Shown: piece after piece, positions 1-9,715 of the stretch
Layout of the letters: each line of letters starts with the position of its first letter
How positions within the stretch are numbered: position 1 is the stretch's first letter
Origin: UBA7328 sp965247965
GTDB taxonomy: Bacteria; Bacteroidota; Bacteroidia; Chitinophagales; Saprospiraceae
DNA: 64,000 bases
Reading direction: 5' to 3'
NCBI GenBank assembly: GCA_965247965.1
Contig: OZ252053.1
Location: 186,001-250,000, forward strand
Program-made: the position numbers and the translations under genes
The notes under the pieces: generated by a model
What the model saw: only the letters and a program-made list of their open reading frames with translations
What the model was told of the DNA's origin: nothing
Databases searched by the model: none

Positions 1-2
1 GA

Positions 3-502
3 ATTTATCCTGAAAGTCCTCAATGGGTGAAAGGGGATTGGAAAAAGGCATCAACCTGGTGGCACCGGTAGCTCCAAGAACCATCATGTTTGAAGGGGAT
101 TTGGCAGAGCTTCAGGAAATGGGAATTCCACGGGCTACTTTACAGTTGCGCTACCAAAAATTTGGGAAGGAAGTAGAAACCAATATACCTCTGACCGTGT
201 CACAGGGGATTCCTCTGGTTGAAAAAACCATATACACCGATAGGGATACGCGTGGGTACGTGTATCGGCTCATCCTCACAAACAAGAAAAACGGCAAATT
301 AGTCCTCCCTTGGGAGTCCAAAATCAATGACGATTATGTCTATGCCATTATACCAGAAGAATTGAATAATCCGGATTCTAATGTCTTTAGTCAAGCTGTA
401 GAAATGGGGCAAGAGATCAAGAGAGCAATAGACGGTGAAGTGGATGCCACTGATAAAATACTCGATAAGTTCAAAGAAATATTCGATACTTTAAAAAATT
501 AA
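3..502 (+). CDS. C-terminal part of a secreted paralogous-family protein, cut by window edge, probable frameshift
   Basis: An open frame from the ATG at 23 to the TAA at 500-502 gives 159 residues, but the true 5' end lies outside the window. Upstream of 23 this frame has a stop at 11-13, while the next frame reads plausible protein from position 3 (ending GDWKK) and joins this one if the A-run at 42-46 is one base short. The visible part looks like a beta-sandwich domain followed by a helical, acidic and lysine-rich tail. Weak similarity in hydrophobic pattern to the C-termini of the proteins at 507-2257 and 2309-6300 suggests a distant member of the same family. It ends 4 nt before the next gene. 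Function unknown. Confidence 0.55.
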
Positions 503-506
503 AGCA

Positions 507-2257
507 GTGGCTCTCAAAAAACTTGTTTTATTTTTCTTATTGTTGAGTTCGATCCGGCTTTATTCTCAACCGATTTTTATTGATCAACCGTATCAGGCTG
601 GCGAATTAATTGTCTTTCCTCACATTACAGACTCTACCAGGTTTTATTATTTACCAAATAAATTATCCTTAGGAACGACGAACTCAGGTTTGCCCCAGTT
701 CTCGTTCTTGCGGTACATACAAAATGTAAAGACCTCACCAGGCGGCGATCAACGGACGAAAGGAGAAGGAGGAGGAATTGTCCACGCCCTGGTCGAACTC
801 AAAGTCACTGAGCGACAAATAGCCAGAGCACAGGTTGATCTCAGAAACAAGATTAAAATGATGAGGCCACGATCATAGGTCCCATAATCTATAAAGGGGG
901 AACCTTTGCTCTGATCTCGTCTTTTGCTGAAGAAGGCAGTGAGTTTACCGAAAAGGTAATAGGAGTGGGTCGTGCTCCGGTTTTTGTAGGTAATAAAGCG
1001 GCCTGTTCTATTCGTCTTACTAAGCTTGGAGCCAAGATCCTTTGGGAATCATGCCAAACGCCAACTCCGGATCTAAGCTTTTCATTCATTATGGATTTTA
1101 CGGGATATCGTTCTCCTATGAATGCCCGTGTAGAGGTGAACTGGGATAAGGTATACGAACATGAGGAGTTTGGGGTTAGCATTGGTGTCAATACGGGTTG
1201 GGTCGGATTGGGTGTAGATATAAAAGCTGCCTTTGATGAACTACGGGAAGACGGCACCATCAAAGTGATCAATTTTGGAGCCGATGATAAAATGGAAGCG
1301 ATGATTGATATGGCCTACAAAAAGGTGCTGGATATGATGTTCGCTCCTTTCAAAATGCCAGAAGTCAGTGAGCCCTCTACCATGGAGGAAATTGCAGAGG
1401 GTTTTCAAGAGGTAGCTAAAACAATTCAGCAAAGCTCAAGCCTGATTTCCGTAAATTTTGCCTATGAGTTTAAAAAGCAGAAAAAGTCAGGCCAATATGT
1501 GATTGATCTCAGTAAATCTACTCTCGAGACTGTAAATTTTAGATTTGATGAAAATCTGGGAAGCGATGTCAGAGATTGTGCTGAATGTTTTAAGTCCGTA
1601 AATCTCGATGATCCATTTTACAAGCAGAGGGAATTGCTTGTATCCATAGATGGGTTAAACTCGAACCAATTCAGCAAGTACATCAATTTTGTAACCGTTT
1701 CGATGAAGAAAACGCATGGAAATGGGGAAATAACTTACGATGAACTCAGGATTTCAGAAAAGGAATTTTCTGAAGCTCTCGGCAGTCCATTTCGACTCCT
1801 ATATGGCTGGAAGAATAAAGCTGACAATGACAGGGACAAGTGGCTCGAATACGACTATGAAACTACATGGAGTTTTTTCGGTGATCACAGCGTCATCAAT
1901 GAATGGTCGACTTCTGATCAATTGGGCCTCAACCTTGCTCCGCCATTTCATCCTGTGACCGTCAGTGTAGAAGCCGATCCGGCTATGTTAAAGGAAGCGC
2001 GGATCAGACTGGCAACGGTAAAATTTTATTACGACTACGGAGCGGGTGAAAAAATAGAACAAGTTACGATTAAGGGCAATCAAGATATTCCCGCTGATCT
2101 GGCAGAATTCATGTTGAAAAGAGGAGAATACGATTATGAGTACGAGATAATCTGGCGACTATTTGGGAATAAGCGTTTAACTACCGGCCGCAAGAATTCA
2201 TCAGACACCTTGCTTTACGTTGACGAAATTCCCGAAGATGCGATAGCTGTGGAATAG
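507..2257 (+). pseudogene. Secreted AGEL/FYYLP-family protein, interrupted by a frameshift
   Basis: A GTG start at 507 begins a signal peptide (ending near LYSQ), then the family motifs AGELIVFP and FYYLP. The first frame stops at 876-878 after 123 residues. The remainder, including residues matching the paralog at 2309 (IGPIIYKGG, TKLGAKILWE, PTPD), continues in the next frame from about 860 to 2257. Adding one A to the run at 855-858 restores a 583-residue protein. The C-terminal half carries a C-x2-C-F motif and a WSFFGD-type beta domain shared with the 5461-6300 segment. No known domain recognised. It could be a real null allele, a sequencing indel or, less likely, a programmed shift, as no slippery heptamer is evident. 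Confidence 0.75.
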
Positions 2258-2308
2258 ATTCCCGCATCAAGAATAAATCACCATAATGCAAAAACAAAAT
2301 CATACCAA

Positions 2309-3445
2309 ATGAAAAAAATAACAATAATAATTCAAATAGCCTGTCTGGTTGGACTGGCGTTGACGCCAATCAAAAGCCAACAAATCCTGCTCGATAAGCC
2401 GGTACGTGCAGGTGAATTGATCTTATTTCCAGAAATTTCCAATGAAAGCAACTATTACTATCTGGCTGACAAACCCAGGTTGGCCCTCCATCCCGACGGT
2501 AATCCTCAATTCTCGTTTACCCGCTATGTAAAAAATGAACTGAGCGACGGCTCGAAAAACACTGCGATCCTGGAGAGCAATTTCGGTGGAGGCATAGTAC
2601 ATGCCCTTGTTGAACTTTCAGTTTCCGATGACCAAAGAAGAGAGGCCCAATCAGCCTTGCGCAGAATCGATGGTGATGGTAAAATAGTAGGTCCGGTTAT
2701 CTTCAAATCTGGAACAGTGGCTCTGATTTCAGCTATTGCCAATGAGCGGGGTGATATGGTAGAGCAAATCATAGGGCTGGGCAACGCGCCAATTCTCGAA
2801 AATCAAAAATCAGCTGTCGCTGTTCAGCTCAACAAGATAGGATCGAAGATACTGTGGGAAACATTTAACACGCCCACTCCGGATTTTTCCATCAACTTTG
2901 AAATGGAAGTGGAAGGCTACCTTTCGCCTAAAAGAGTTTTGATCGAAGCCGATTTTGAGCGTGTATATAATCACAAGGCCTTTGAAGCAGCTGCCACCAC
3001 ACCTATCCTTTCTGCAGAAATTTCTGCGGCCTTTGACGAATTGCATGATGAAGGAGCTATAAAAGTTACCCAAATAGGCACAGACGAACAATTGGACAGG
3101 CTAAAGGAAACAGCCTACAATCAATTGATCAATCTAATGTTTGATAAAATTGGCGGAACCGGTGTGCCACAAATGAATCAAATCCTTCCTGGCAACAATC
3201 AACCGAGTATGCTGGAGCGTGCTACTACGTCACTGAATCGCGCCAGGCAGGAGACCAGGCAGGAGAATCAACGCATTGATAATTTGCGAGCACAAATGAG
3301 GGCCAATGAAAACAGAGTAAGAAATGGTGCTCAATCCAGGGCCCGGGCAAGAGCTCAAAGGAGAGGTCGTACACTACAACAGCCTCAGGGAACACAACGC
3401 AGGGCTTCACCGGCCGAAGCAGGAACTCCTGAGTTTGACACTTAA
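2309..3445 (+). pseudogene. 5' part of IS-interrupted secreted AGEL/FYYLP-family gene
   Basis: The ATG at 2309 starts a signal peptide (cleavage probably after IKSQ), followed by AGELILFP and YYYLAD, clearly paralogous to the gene at 507. Residues about 310-370 form an Arg/Gln-rich, probably coiled linker. The natural frame runs to codon ACT at 3425-3427; the last codons (PEFDT) and the TAA at 3443-3445 come from the insertion sequence. Joining 2309-3427 to 5461-6300 restores one uninterrupted frame of 652 residues. Function unknown. A truncated 378-residue product could still be made and exported, but it lacks the C-terminal beta domains. Confidence 0.85.
3309..3427 (+). repeat. Left copy of 119-bp target-site duplication
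   Basis: This stretch is identical to 5342-5460 and lies directly outside the left end of the insertion sequence. It codes for the Arg/Gln-rich linker of the interrupted gene. One more base (g at 3308 and 5341) also matches, so the duplication is 119 or 120 bp depending on where the element's end is placed. Confidence 0.9.
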
Positions 3446-5341
3446 CGGCCTTGGATTTTCACAAGATGCCCATAGAATAGGGATTTTAGGGGTATAAATG
3501 TAGATTTTTGATAAAAACGTGGTGGCAACAAATTGAATATAAATTCCTATATATTAGGTGTTTGTAACATATATGTAGTATATTTACTACATGTTCATTA
3601 AAACTACTAAATCCAGAAATCACACCTACCTTCAAATAGTCGAGTCCTATCGCATGGACGGCAAAGTCAAGCACAAAGTCCTTCTTAACTTAGGCAGGTT
3701 GGATGTCTTACGACAAGATCGCACCCTTGAAACCATTGGCCGTAAACTCTTGACCTTGTCGGGAATGGATGCCAATAGCATTTCGGACATGAAAGAGGTT
3801 AAAAGACTTTGTTATGGTCATGTGGTTTATGAAAAGATTTGGGAAAAATTAGGCCTTGCTACAATTCTTGATAAGGTAGGAGCAAAGCATAGAAGGCTTG
3901 GCTTTTCCCTGAGTAGGGTTACTTTTTATATGGCAATACATAGACTATTGCGGTGCAAATCAAAATTAAGAGCCTACCAGGATCAAATTGAATTCAAGGG
4001 AATGGACAGCAATATTGAACTTCATCAACTCTACAGAAACCTCGACTGGTTAGCTACTCATAAGGAGGAAATAGAACAAGGTATGTTCAAAAGATATTGC
4101 GATCTGTTTAACTCAACTATAGATGTAGCCTTCTATGATGTAACCACTTTTCATTTTGAGAGTGTGAGGCCTGACGAGTTAAAAGACTTTGGGTTCAGTA
4201 AAAATGGAAAGTTCAACGAGGTGCAGGTAGTGATGGGATTGTTTACCGATCAGCAAGGTCGCCCTATAGGTTATGAATTATTCCCAGGAAATACATCAGA
4301 TGGCAAGACGATGATCGATGCGTTGAACATACTCAAAGATCGGTTCAACATCAATCAAGTTGTCATAGTAGCCGATAAGGGGCTGAATAGTAAAAACAAC
4401 TTTCACCTCATCAGACAAGCAGGATATGAATACATTGTGAGTTCAAAACTAAAAGTCCAAGCCAAACCTATACAGGATCAGGTATGGGCTAATGAGGGTT
4501 ACCATAATCATGAAGTGGACAAAGACACAGCAGAAGTATTGTTCAGATATAAATCTGTGGATCTGGAGGTATCCTATAAAGACGAACAAGGTCAACAACA
4601 TGAATGGAAAGATAAACTCATAATAAGTTGGTCAAAACAACGAGCGGTAAAAGATCAAAAAGACAGAAAAAGACAAGTCGAAAAGGCCGAAGCCATGGTC
4701 GACCAAGGCCAGGTGCCCAGCAGTAAAAAGGGTGCAAAGAGGTACGTCAAAATAGAATATGAGAACAAGACACCACCTACTCTGGATGAAGAACGAATCA
4801 AAGAAGATAGCAAGTGGGACGGATATTATGGTATTCAGTCAAGCCGCAAAGACATGAGTGAATTTGCTATTATGAAAGCCTACCACAATCTATGGCGCAT
4901 AGAAGAAAGCTTTCGCATTCTAAAAACAACTATGAAAACACGACCGATATTCCATTGGACACCCAATAGAATAAAAGGCCACTTTGTAGTGTGCTTCATT
5001 TCCTTTGCAATGGAAAGAGCTCTGGAAGAAACTCTACGAAGTAAGGAAATCGAAATAAGTCCTGAAAAAATAAAAGATGAACTCAATCAACTCCAGGTAT
5101 CTCAAATGAAACTGGAGGATCACAAATTTTATGTAAAAGGCGCCAATGGACAATACGGAGCAAAAATCCTTCGAGCATTAAATATTGCTCCGCTTAAAAA
5201 TATTGAACTCATACAATAGTTCGCCAAGCCTCCTTACCGCACATTCGTCCAAACCCAATGCCGTAGTGGCAATTTGCAACATGTCAATCCCGTAACTGTC
5301 TGAAAATCAGATCACCAGCAAAATTAAGTGTCAAAGTCAAG
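3428..5341 (+). mobile_element. IS1634-family (IS1549-like) insertion sequence
   Basis: The element is 1914 bp, with 18-bp imperfect terminal inverted repeats (3428-3445 and 5324-5341, 16 of 18 matching, shared core TTTGACACTTAA), one transposase gene, and a perfect 119-bp direct repeat of host sequence on each side. Members of the IS1634 group are known for target duplications that are unusually long and variable. The perfect duplication implies a recent insertion. It splits the secreted-protein gene 2309-6300. Confidence 0.92.
3591..5219 (+). CDS. IS1634-family DDE transposase
   Basis: The product is 542 residues, normal length for this group. It catalyses cut-and-paste or copy-out movement of the surrounding element. 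Visible signatures are an N-terminal region typical of the group (LQIVESYRMDGKVKHK), the likely catalytic triad D183 in FYDVTTF, D262 in VADKGLNS and E439 in RIEESFR, and K445 six residues after the glutamate as in the IS4-superfamily YREK motif. The frame is intact, so the element is probably still active. The gene starts at ATG 3591, 163 bp inside the left end. Confidence 0.93.
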   Translation: MFIKTTKSRNHTYLQIVESYRMDGKVKHKVLLNLGRLDVLRQDRTLETIGRKLLTLSGMDANSISDMKEVKRLCYGHVVYEKIWEKLGLATILDKVGAKHRRLGFSLSRVTFYMAIHRLLRCKSKLRAYQDQIEFKGMDSNIELHQLYRNLDWLATHKEEIEQGMFKRYCDLFNSTIDVAFYDVTTFHFESVRPDELKDFGFSKNGKFNEVQVVMGLFTDQQGRPIGYELFPGNTSDGKTMIDALNILKDRFNINQVVIVADKGLNSKNNFHLIRQAGYEYIVSSKLKVQAKPIQDQVWANEGYHNHEVDKDTAEVLFRYKSVDLEVSYKDEQGQQHEWKDKLIISWSKQRAVKDQKDRKRQVEKAEAMVDQGQVPSSKKGAKRYVKIEYENKTPPTLDEERIKEDSKWDGYYGIQSSRKDMSEFAIMKAYHNLWRIEESFRILKTTMKTRPIFHWTPNRIKGHFVVCFISFAMERALEETLRSKEIEISPEKIKDELNQLQVSQMKLEDHKFYVKGANGQYGAKILRALNIAPLKNIELIQ

Positions 5342-5460
5342 AAAACAGAGTAAGAAATGGTGCTCAATCCAGGGCCCGGGCAAGAGCTCAAAGGAGAGGT
5401 CGTACACTACAACAGCCTCAGGGAACACAACGCAGGGCTTCACCGGCCGAAGCAGGAACT
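5342..5460 (+). repeat. Right copy of 119-bp target-site duplication
   Basis: Identical base for base to 3309-3427. It re-enters the reading frame of the interrupted gene: its last codons GGA ACT are followed by GCA at 5461 in the same frame as the 3' gene half. Confidence 0.9.
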
Positions 5461-6300
5461 GCATCAGGCGGTACTGGCCTTCGTCCGGAAGACATTCCCC
5501 AACGCGAACCCATGCCGAGCCTCGCTGTTGCTATCTCCTTTCGCATTAAGCAAATCAAAAGAACAGGTAAGTATATTATTGATCTGAATAAATATACAGA
5601 GACCACCAGATCCATGCCTTTTGCCTACAATCTGGGTAACGTCCGTGCACAGTGCGGGGAATGTTTTCACGAAGTTAATCTGGATGATGATTTAATGAAG
5701 CAGCGAGAGATTAACGCCTCTCTGGGTGGGATCAACACTGCTGATTTTGATTACATAAACTTCGTGAATGTGATTATGAAAAAAACCCATCAGAACGGTC
5801 AAGAGACAGTCAATGAATTGAAAATTGACAAAAGCCAATTTGACCAAACGGGCAATTTTTTCCGAATGATATATGGCTGGAAAGGCGACGTTAACAGGGA
5901 CAGATGGCTTAATTATGAGTACAGGACAATGTGGAGTTATAGAGGGGGCTATACGGTGGAGACGCCTTGGCAATCCACCGAATTTGGTAGCATTGCACTG
6001 AATCCATTAGTCGTAAAAAAACCTGTCTACATTGAAGTGGATGAAGATTTTGTTCTTGACGAAGATGTACGGGGAGTTGAAATCAAGTTATACAGCAAGA
6101 TCGGCGACCGAGAAGAAATGCAGAGCATTACCCTGAAAACCCAGAAGGAGGAGCTATCCAAAACGATTAACTTGCTTTTACCCTTGGATGTAGAGGATTA
6201 CGAATACCAAATCACTTACTTCCGAAAAGGTCAGAATCCGACCACAACCGAACGTATTGCATCGAACTTTGGCAGAATTGATATTGACAGAATCTTATGA
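5461..6300 (+). pseudogene. 3' part of IS-interrupted secreted AGEL/FYYLP-family gene
   Basis: This is the continuation of the gene at 2309 after the insertion. The frame is open through the duplication; the first internal ATG is at 5512. It holds the C-terminal domains: a region with the CGECF motif and NLDDD followed by KQRE, then DYINFVNVIMKKTHQNG and a beta-sandwich ending at the TGA at 6298-6300. These match the corresponding part of the 965-2257 segment closely over about 200 residues. Without the N-terminal signal peptide an independent product from 5512 would stay in the cytoplasm, so this half is probably silent. Confidence 0.85.
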
Positions 6301-6309
6301 ATAAAGAAG

Positions 6310-6906
6310 ATGAAAAGATCTATTATTACAAGCCTCCTTCTACCGATCTTATTACTATCCTGTAAGAACATGAGAATGACAAGTGAAGAAAAGGATACTG
6401 ACACAGGGCAGAACGAAATTACGTTCCTTGTAAATCATTACAAGTCGGTGTGTAAAGGAGAAGGAGTCAGTCTTTGTTTTCTCGTAAGAAAGGAAAATGA
6501 TTCTAAATGGATGTTTATGGATGAAAATGAGCTGGTGGGCTTGGACGATTTTGAATGGGGACTTACCTATAAAATCAAGGTTGTCGAAAAACCCGTCGAT
6601 CCACCTATGGAAGATTTTCCGGCCACATTCTACCAGGTTACGAATATCATAGTCACGAAATCAAAATCGGATGTTTATGAAGATTTTGAAATTCCTTTAG
6701 GGGATACGGAGATGAAATATTTATCGCAGAAGGAAGGAGACTATTACCTTCTTGATGAAGTAAAAGTAGTTCCCGAAAATGATGATGTCAAAAATGCTTT
6801 TCTTGAAGCTTTGGAGAAGGAGGATATTGTCTTAGGATCTTTCCAACATAGTCAAAATAAAAATGAAATTATTATAAAAGCTACTACTCTCATGAACGTA
6901 AAATAA
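6310..6906 (+). CDS. DUF4377 lipoprotein
   Basis: The product is 198 residues. The N-terminus has a signal peptide with lipobox LLLSC, so it is probably an outer- or inner-membrane-anchored lipoprotein. Residues about 35-125 match the DUF4377 pattern: VNHYK, a cysteine pair around KGEGVSLCF, LVRKENDSKWMF, a central LDDFEWGLTYKIKV and a VDPP...Y strand. The family has no established biochemical role and is often found in envelope lipoproteins related to stress or META domains. It begins 9 nt after the preceding gene and ends 7 nt before the astacin gene, so co-transcription is likely. Confidence 0.75.
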   Translation: MKRSIITSLLLPILLLSCKNMRMTSEEKDTDTGQNEITFLVNHYKSVCKGEGVSLCFLVRKENDSKWMFMDENELVGLDDFEWGLTYKIKVVEKPVDPPMEDFPATFYQVTNIIVTKSKSDVYEDFEIPLGDTEMKYLSQKEGDYYLLDEVKVVPENDDVKNAFLEALEKEDIVLGSFQHSQNKNEIIIKATTLMNVK

Positions 6907-6913
6907 TATAACT

Positions 6914-8383
6914 ATGAGAATTTATCATAAGTTAGCTTTGTTGTTCTTGGTCTCTCTTTTTTTACAATCAACGATCTGCGGCCAGGAACATTATAATCCT
7001 GAAGCCAATCCCGAGACCAGGACAATTAGGGTCAACTTACCATTTCTTGAAGGAACCCAGGAAATAGAAGTTCAGGTAATAGATGGCATGGCGGTGTTCG
7101 AGGGATGCATCGTACTCGGCGAAATAGAACAATTTACCGGTCGAGGAGGTGCGATTGCTTTGGGATTACATACTTTTTGGAAGGATGGCATTATGCCTTA
7201 TGAAATCGAGAACAGTCACCCACGAAATGCGCGGATCATGTCCGCAATTCAGCATATAAATTCCACCACAAATCTAAGAATTCAACCTAGAAATGGAGAA
7301 AGGGATTACATACGATTTATATCCGTTTCTTCGGGCTGTGCTACAAATGGAATTGGAAGAGCCAATGGTGTCAGGTTGCTGCGCATCAGCAATAATTGCT
7401 CCATGGGCACTATTGTTCATGAAATCGGCCATTCTTTAGGATTGTATCACGAGCAGACGCGTCAAGATCGAGATTCATATGTCACAATTGATATTAGTAA
7501 TATAAAACCGAATTGGCGAGGTCAATTCCGTAAATATACCGCCCGACCGGACTATACCACTCTGAGAGGAATGGATGTACTCAATTATGATTACGGTTCA
7601 ATAATGCATTATCATAACGGTGTTGGGGGAACAGCCGCCATTGATAATACTCAACCGACCATTATACCGCTACAATCTGGAGTGACTATAGGCCAGAGAA
7701 CAGGGCTTCGCACAACTGACAAGCTCACCTTTGATCTTTTGGTATGGGCAGGAACGCAATTTGGAAATGCTAACCCCACGACCGGCTCATCTCCGGATGA
7801 CATCGCTGGTGATGAATCCGATGATTTCGATGAGGAAGAGACCTGGCAAATGGATGATAACACTTCCTTTAACATTCAATATGAAGAATTAGAACTTGTA
7901 CCTCAGCAATCCGGAATGTCCTGTTGGGCAGCAGGAGCCGCCATGCTTGTGGGATGGAGAGACCGGGTGAGCATTGATCCCTCTGAAATTGCCAATGGAA
8001 CAGGCTATTGGGCGCAATATCACAGTGGTCTCAACGCAAATGATACTGGCATGTTTGAACATTGGCACCTGGATAATGAAACACCCCAAACCTATACTGT
8101 TCAAGGTATAGTACAACTTATTCGACGATATGGACCACTTTGGGTAGCTACGCATGAAGGTGCAGCACACATTCGGGTAATAGGAGGAATATCCGGGGAT
8201 GGGACTCCTGATGGTACCGTGTTGAGGATTTATGATCCATGGCAAAGAGGGATGCGCAGATTCAGGTCCAATAATACAGGTTCTGTTTACAACGAGACCT
8301 ATACGGAATTTGAGCGAAAACAAAGAGAACTGGGCCAGAGAGAAGCAAATGAACCGGCCCCCTATTACGTAGCTCATAATTAA
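6914..8383 (+). CDS. Secreted astacin-like metalloprotease fused to a C70 papain-like domain
   Basis: The product is 489 residues with a signal peptide (cut near ICGQ). Residues about 85-280 are an astacin (M12A) catalytic domain: zinc site HEIGHSLGLYHEQ at 169-181 and Met-turn SIMHY around M231. An acidic linker (about 288-320) leads to a second peptidase domain of the AvrRpt2/C70 papain-like type, with probable catalytic C337 (GMSCWAAG), H419 (HIRVIGG) and D441 (IYDPW). The astacin propeptide is short. Two peptidase chemistries in one exported chain suggest that one domain processes the other or that both degrade an external target (inference). The next gene carries the C70 domain alone. 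Confidence 0.9.
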   Translation: MRIYHKLALLFLVSLFLQSTICGQEHYNPEANPETRTIRVNLPFLEGTQEIEVQVIDGMAVFEGCIVLGEIEQFTGRGGAIALGLHTFWKDGIMPYEIENSHPRNARIMSAIQHINSTTNLRIQPRNGERDYIRFISVSSGCATNGIGRANGVRLLRISNNCSMGTIVHEIGHSLGLYHEQTRQDRDSYVTIDISNIKPNWRGQFRKYTARPDYTTLRGMDVLNYDYGSIMHYHNGVGGTAAIDNTQPTIIPLQSGVTIGQRTGLRTTDKLTFDLLVWAGTQFGNANPTTGSSPDDIAGDESDDFDEEETWQMDDNTSFNIQYEELELVPQQSGMSCWAAGAAMLVGWRDRVSIDPSEIANGTGYWAQYHSGLNANDTGMFEHWHLDNETPQTYTVQGIVQLIRRYGPLWVATHEGAAHIRVIGGISGDGTPDGTVLRIYDPWQRGMRRFRSNNTGSVYNETYTEFERKQRELGQREANEPAPYYVAHN

Positions 8384-8395
8384 AGACATAAACTA

Positions 8396-9043
8396 TTGAA
8401 ACATCTTATTCTCATCTGCTCGCTGCTTAGTTCCGGTATAAATGATGGCAATGCACAGGAATTTACCTTCGATACCTCTATTATCAATCGATTCAATCAC
8501 AACTATGATGTGGAGCTTGTACCCCAGGTCACCGGAGTATCATGTTGGGCTGCAGCGACGGCCATGATCACAGGCTGGAGGGATCTCGTAGTGTTGAACC
8601 CTGAAGAAATTGCCGAGGGCGTGGGCTACTGGGCACAGTACAACAATGAGAACTACCGGGTAAACCGGTTATTGGACGCAGATGATCTGAATATGTTTGA
8701 AGCATGGAATCTCGTACCGGACACGAGGCTCACTTTTGAGCTGGGTGACATTGCCCAATTGCTTTGGGATTACGGGCCTTTATGGGTGGCCTCGGACGAA
8801 GAATTAACGGGTGACGGTACACACTACGGCCACATCCGTGTAATTCGGGGCATCCAGGGAGACGGTACTCCTTCGGGAACCCTTCTTCTGATCAATGACC
8901 CATGGGATCGAAACATGAGAAGGTTTCGCAATCCGAACACCGGTTCACAGTACATAGAAACATATGAAGAATTCATAAGCAAGATGCAACATTTAATAAA
9001 TAGAGAACGAAATCAAAATGGCATATATCTGGCTTACCCTTAA
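8396..9043 (+). CDS. Secreted C70-type papain-like cysteine peptidase
   Basis: The product is 215 residues, read from a TTG at 8396, 12 nt after the astacin-C70 gene; there is no nearer ATG in frame. The short signal peptide ends near NAQ. The rest is one C70/AvrRpt2-like domain, colinear with residues 330-480 of the upstream protein: C50 (GVSCWAAA), the WAQY and LWDYGPLWV segments, H146 (GHIRVI), D168 (INDPW) and the shared MRRFR-NTGS tail. All three catalytic positions are kept, so it should be active. Probably a duplicated domain; role unknown. Confidence 0.82.
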   Translation: MKHLILICSLLSSGINDGNAQEFTFDTSIINRFNHNYDVELVPQVTGVSCWAAATAMITGWRDLVVLNPEEIAEGVGYWAQYNNENYRVNRLLDADDLNMFEAWNLVPDTRLTFELGDIAQLLWDYGPLWVASDEELTGDGTHYGHIRVIRGIQGDGTPSGTLLLINDPWDRNMRRFRNPNTGSQYIETYEEFISKMQHLINRERNQNGIYLAYP

Positions 9044-9135
9044 TCCAATAAAATATAAAATACACCAATAGATCGATAACAAATTCTATTGACTGGTCCA
9101 TATGGTCTTCCCTAAGATTAGGATGGCTGTCGCTG

Positions 9136-9705
9136 ATGGTCCTGGGTCTGACCTCCCTTCAGGCCCAGAATGATATCATCAAGCCCCTCTCTTCAGGAGG
9201 AATTGGAGACCTATTTACTGATGACAAAGTCAATAATATCCGCGTCCTTTCTTCTGCCGATGAAACCCTTAATATAGAGATCAGGTACAAAGGATTTAAC
9301 GAAGAAGACAAACGCTATGTAGTCACTGGCGAGGTACTCGATAATGGGAAACAGGTTATCAAGCAGATTACTGCCGACCCTTCCGAATTAGCCAGAAATG
9401 CAGAGGCAGTTGATCTGACGTTTAGGGTTACCAGTAACCCGGAGAATACGCAACCTTATATATCCTCAAAATATATTTCGATCTCCATCCGGAAACAAGG
9501 GGACAATTCAGAAAAGACTACTGACCTGTTTGGTGAAATCTCAAAATTGATAGGTGGTAACAAAGAATCATCGGGAATCGATGGACTTTTTGGCCATTCA
9601 TTCACCTTTGACTATCCAAAGACATGGCGTGTCTCAGGGACTGAAAATATGGTAATAAATGTAAATCTGACTCCAATTGGTAAAGCAAGCTATACTAAAA
9701 ATTAA
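9136..9705 (+). CDS. Exported protein of unknown function
   Basis: The product is 189 residues from the ATG at 9136, but the frame stays open upstream and the hydrophobic segment begins before that ATG (SLRLGWLSLMVLGL), so a non-ATG start a little upstream is possible. The signal sequence ends at LQAQ. The body looks all-beta, with a lysine/glycine-rich loop (KLIGGNKESSG), and no recognised domain. It ends 10 nt before the next gene and is on the same strand, consistent with one operon. Confidence 0.65.
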   Translation: MVLGLTSLQAQNDIIKPLSSGGIGDLFTDDKVNNIRVLSSADETLNIEIRYKGFNEEDKRYVVTGEVLDNGKQVIKQITADPSELARNAEAVDLTFRVTSNPENTQPYISSKYISISIRKQGDNSEKTTDLFGEISKLIGGNKESSGIDGLFGHSFTFDYPKTWRVSGTENMVINVNLTPIGKASYTKN

Positions 9706-9715
9706 ACCAATCATC

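Noticed and set aside
849..965. Programmed ribosomal frameshift in the 507-2257 gene
   Set aside because: No X-XXY-YYZ slippery site or following stem was seen at 855-862; a missing A explains the data more simply.
3308..5460. The 119-bp direct repeats as a pre-existing tandem duplication in the gene
   Set aside because: They abut both IS ends exactly and are identical, and long duplications are a known trait of this IS group.
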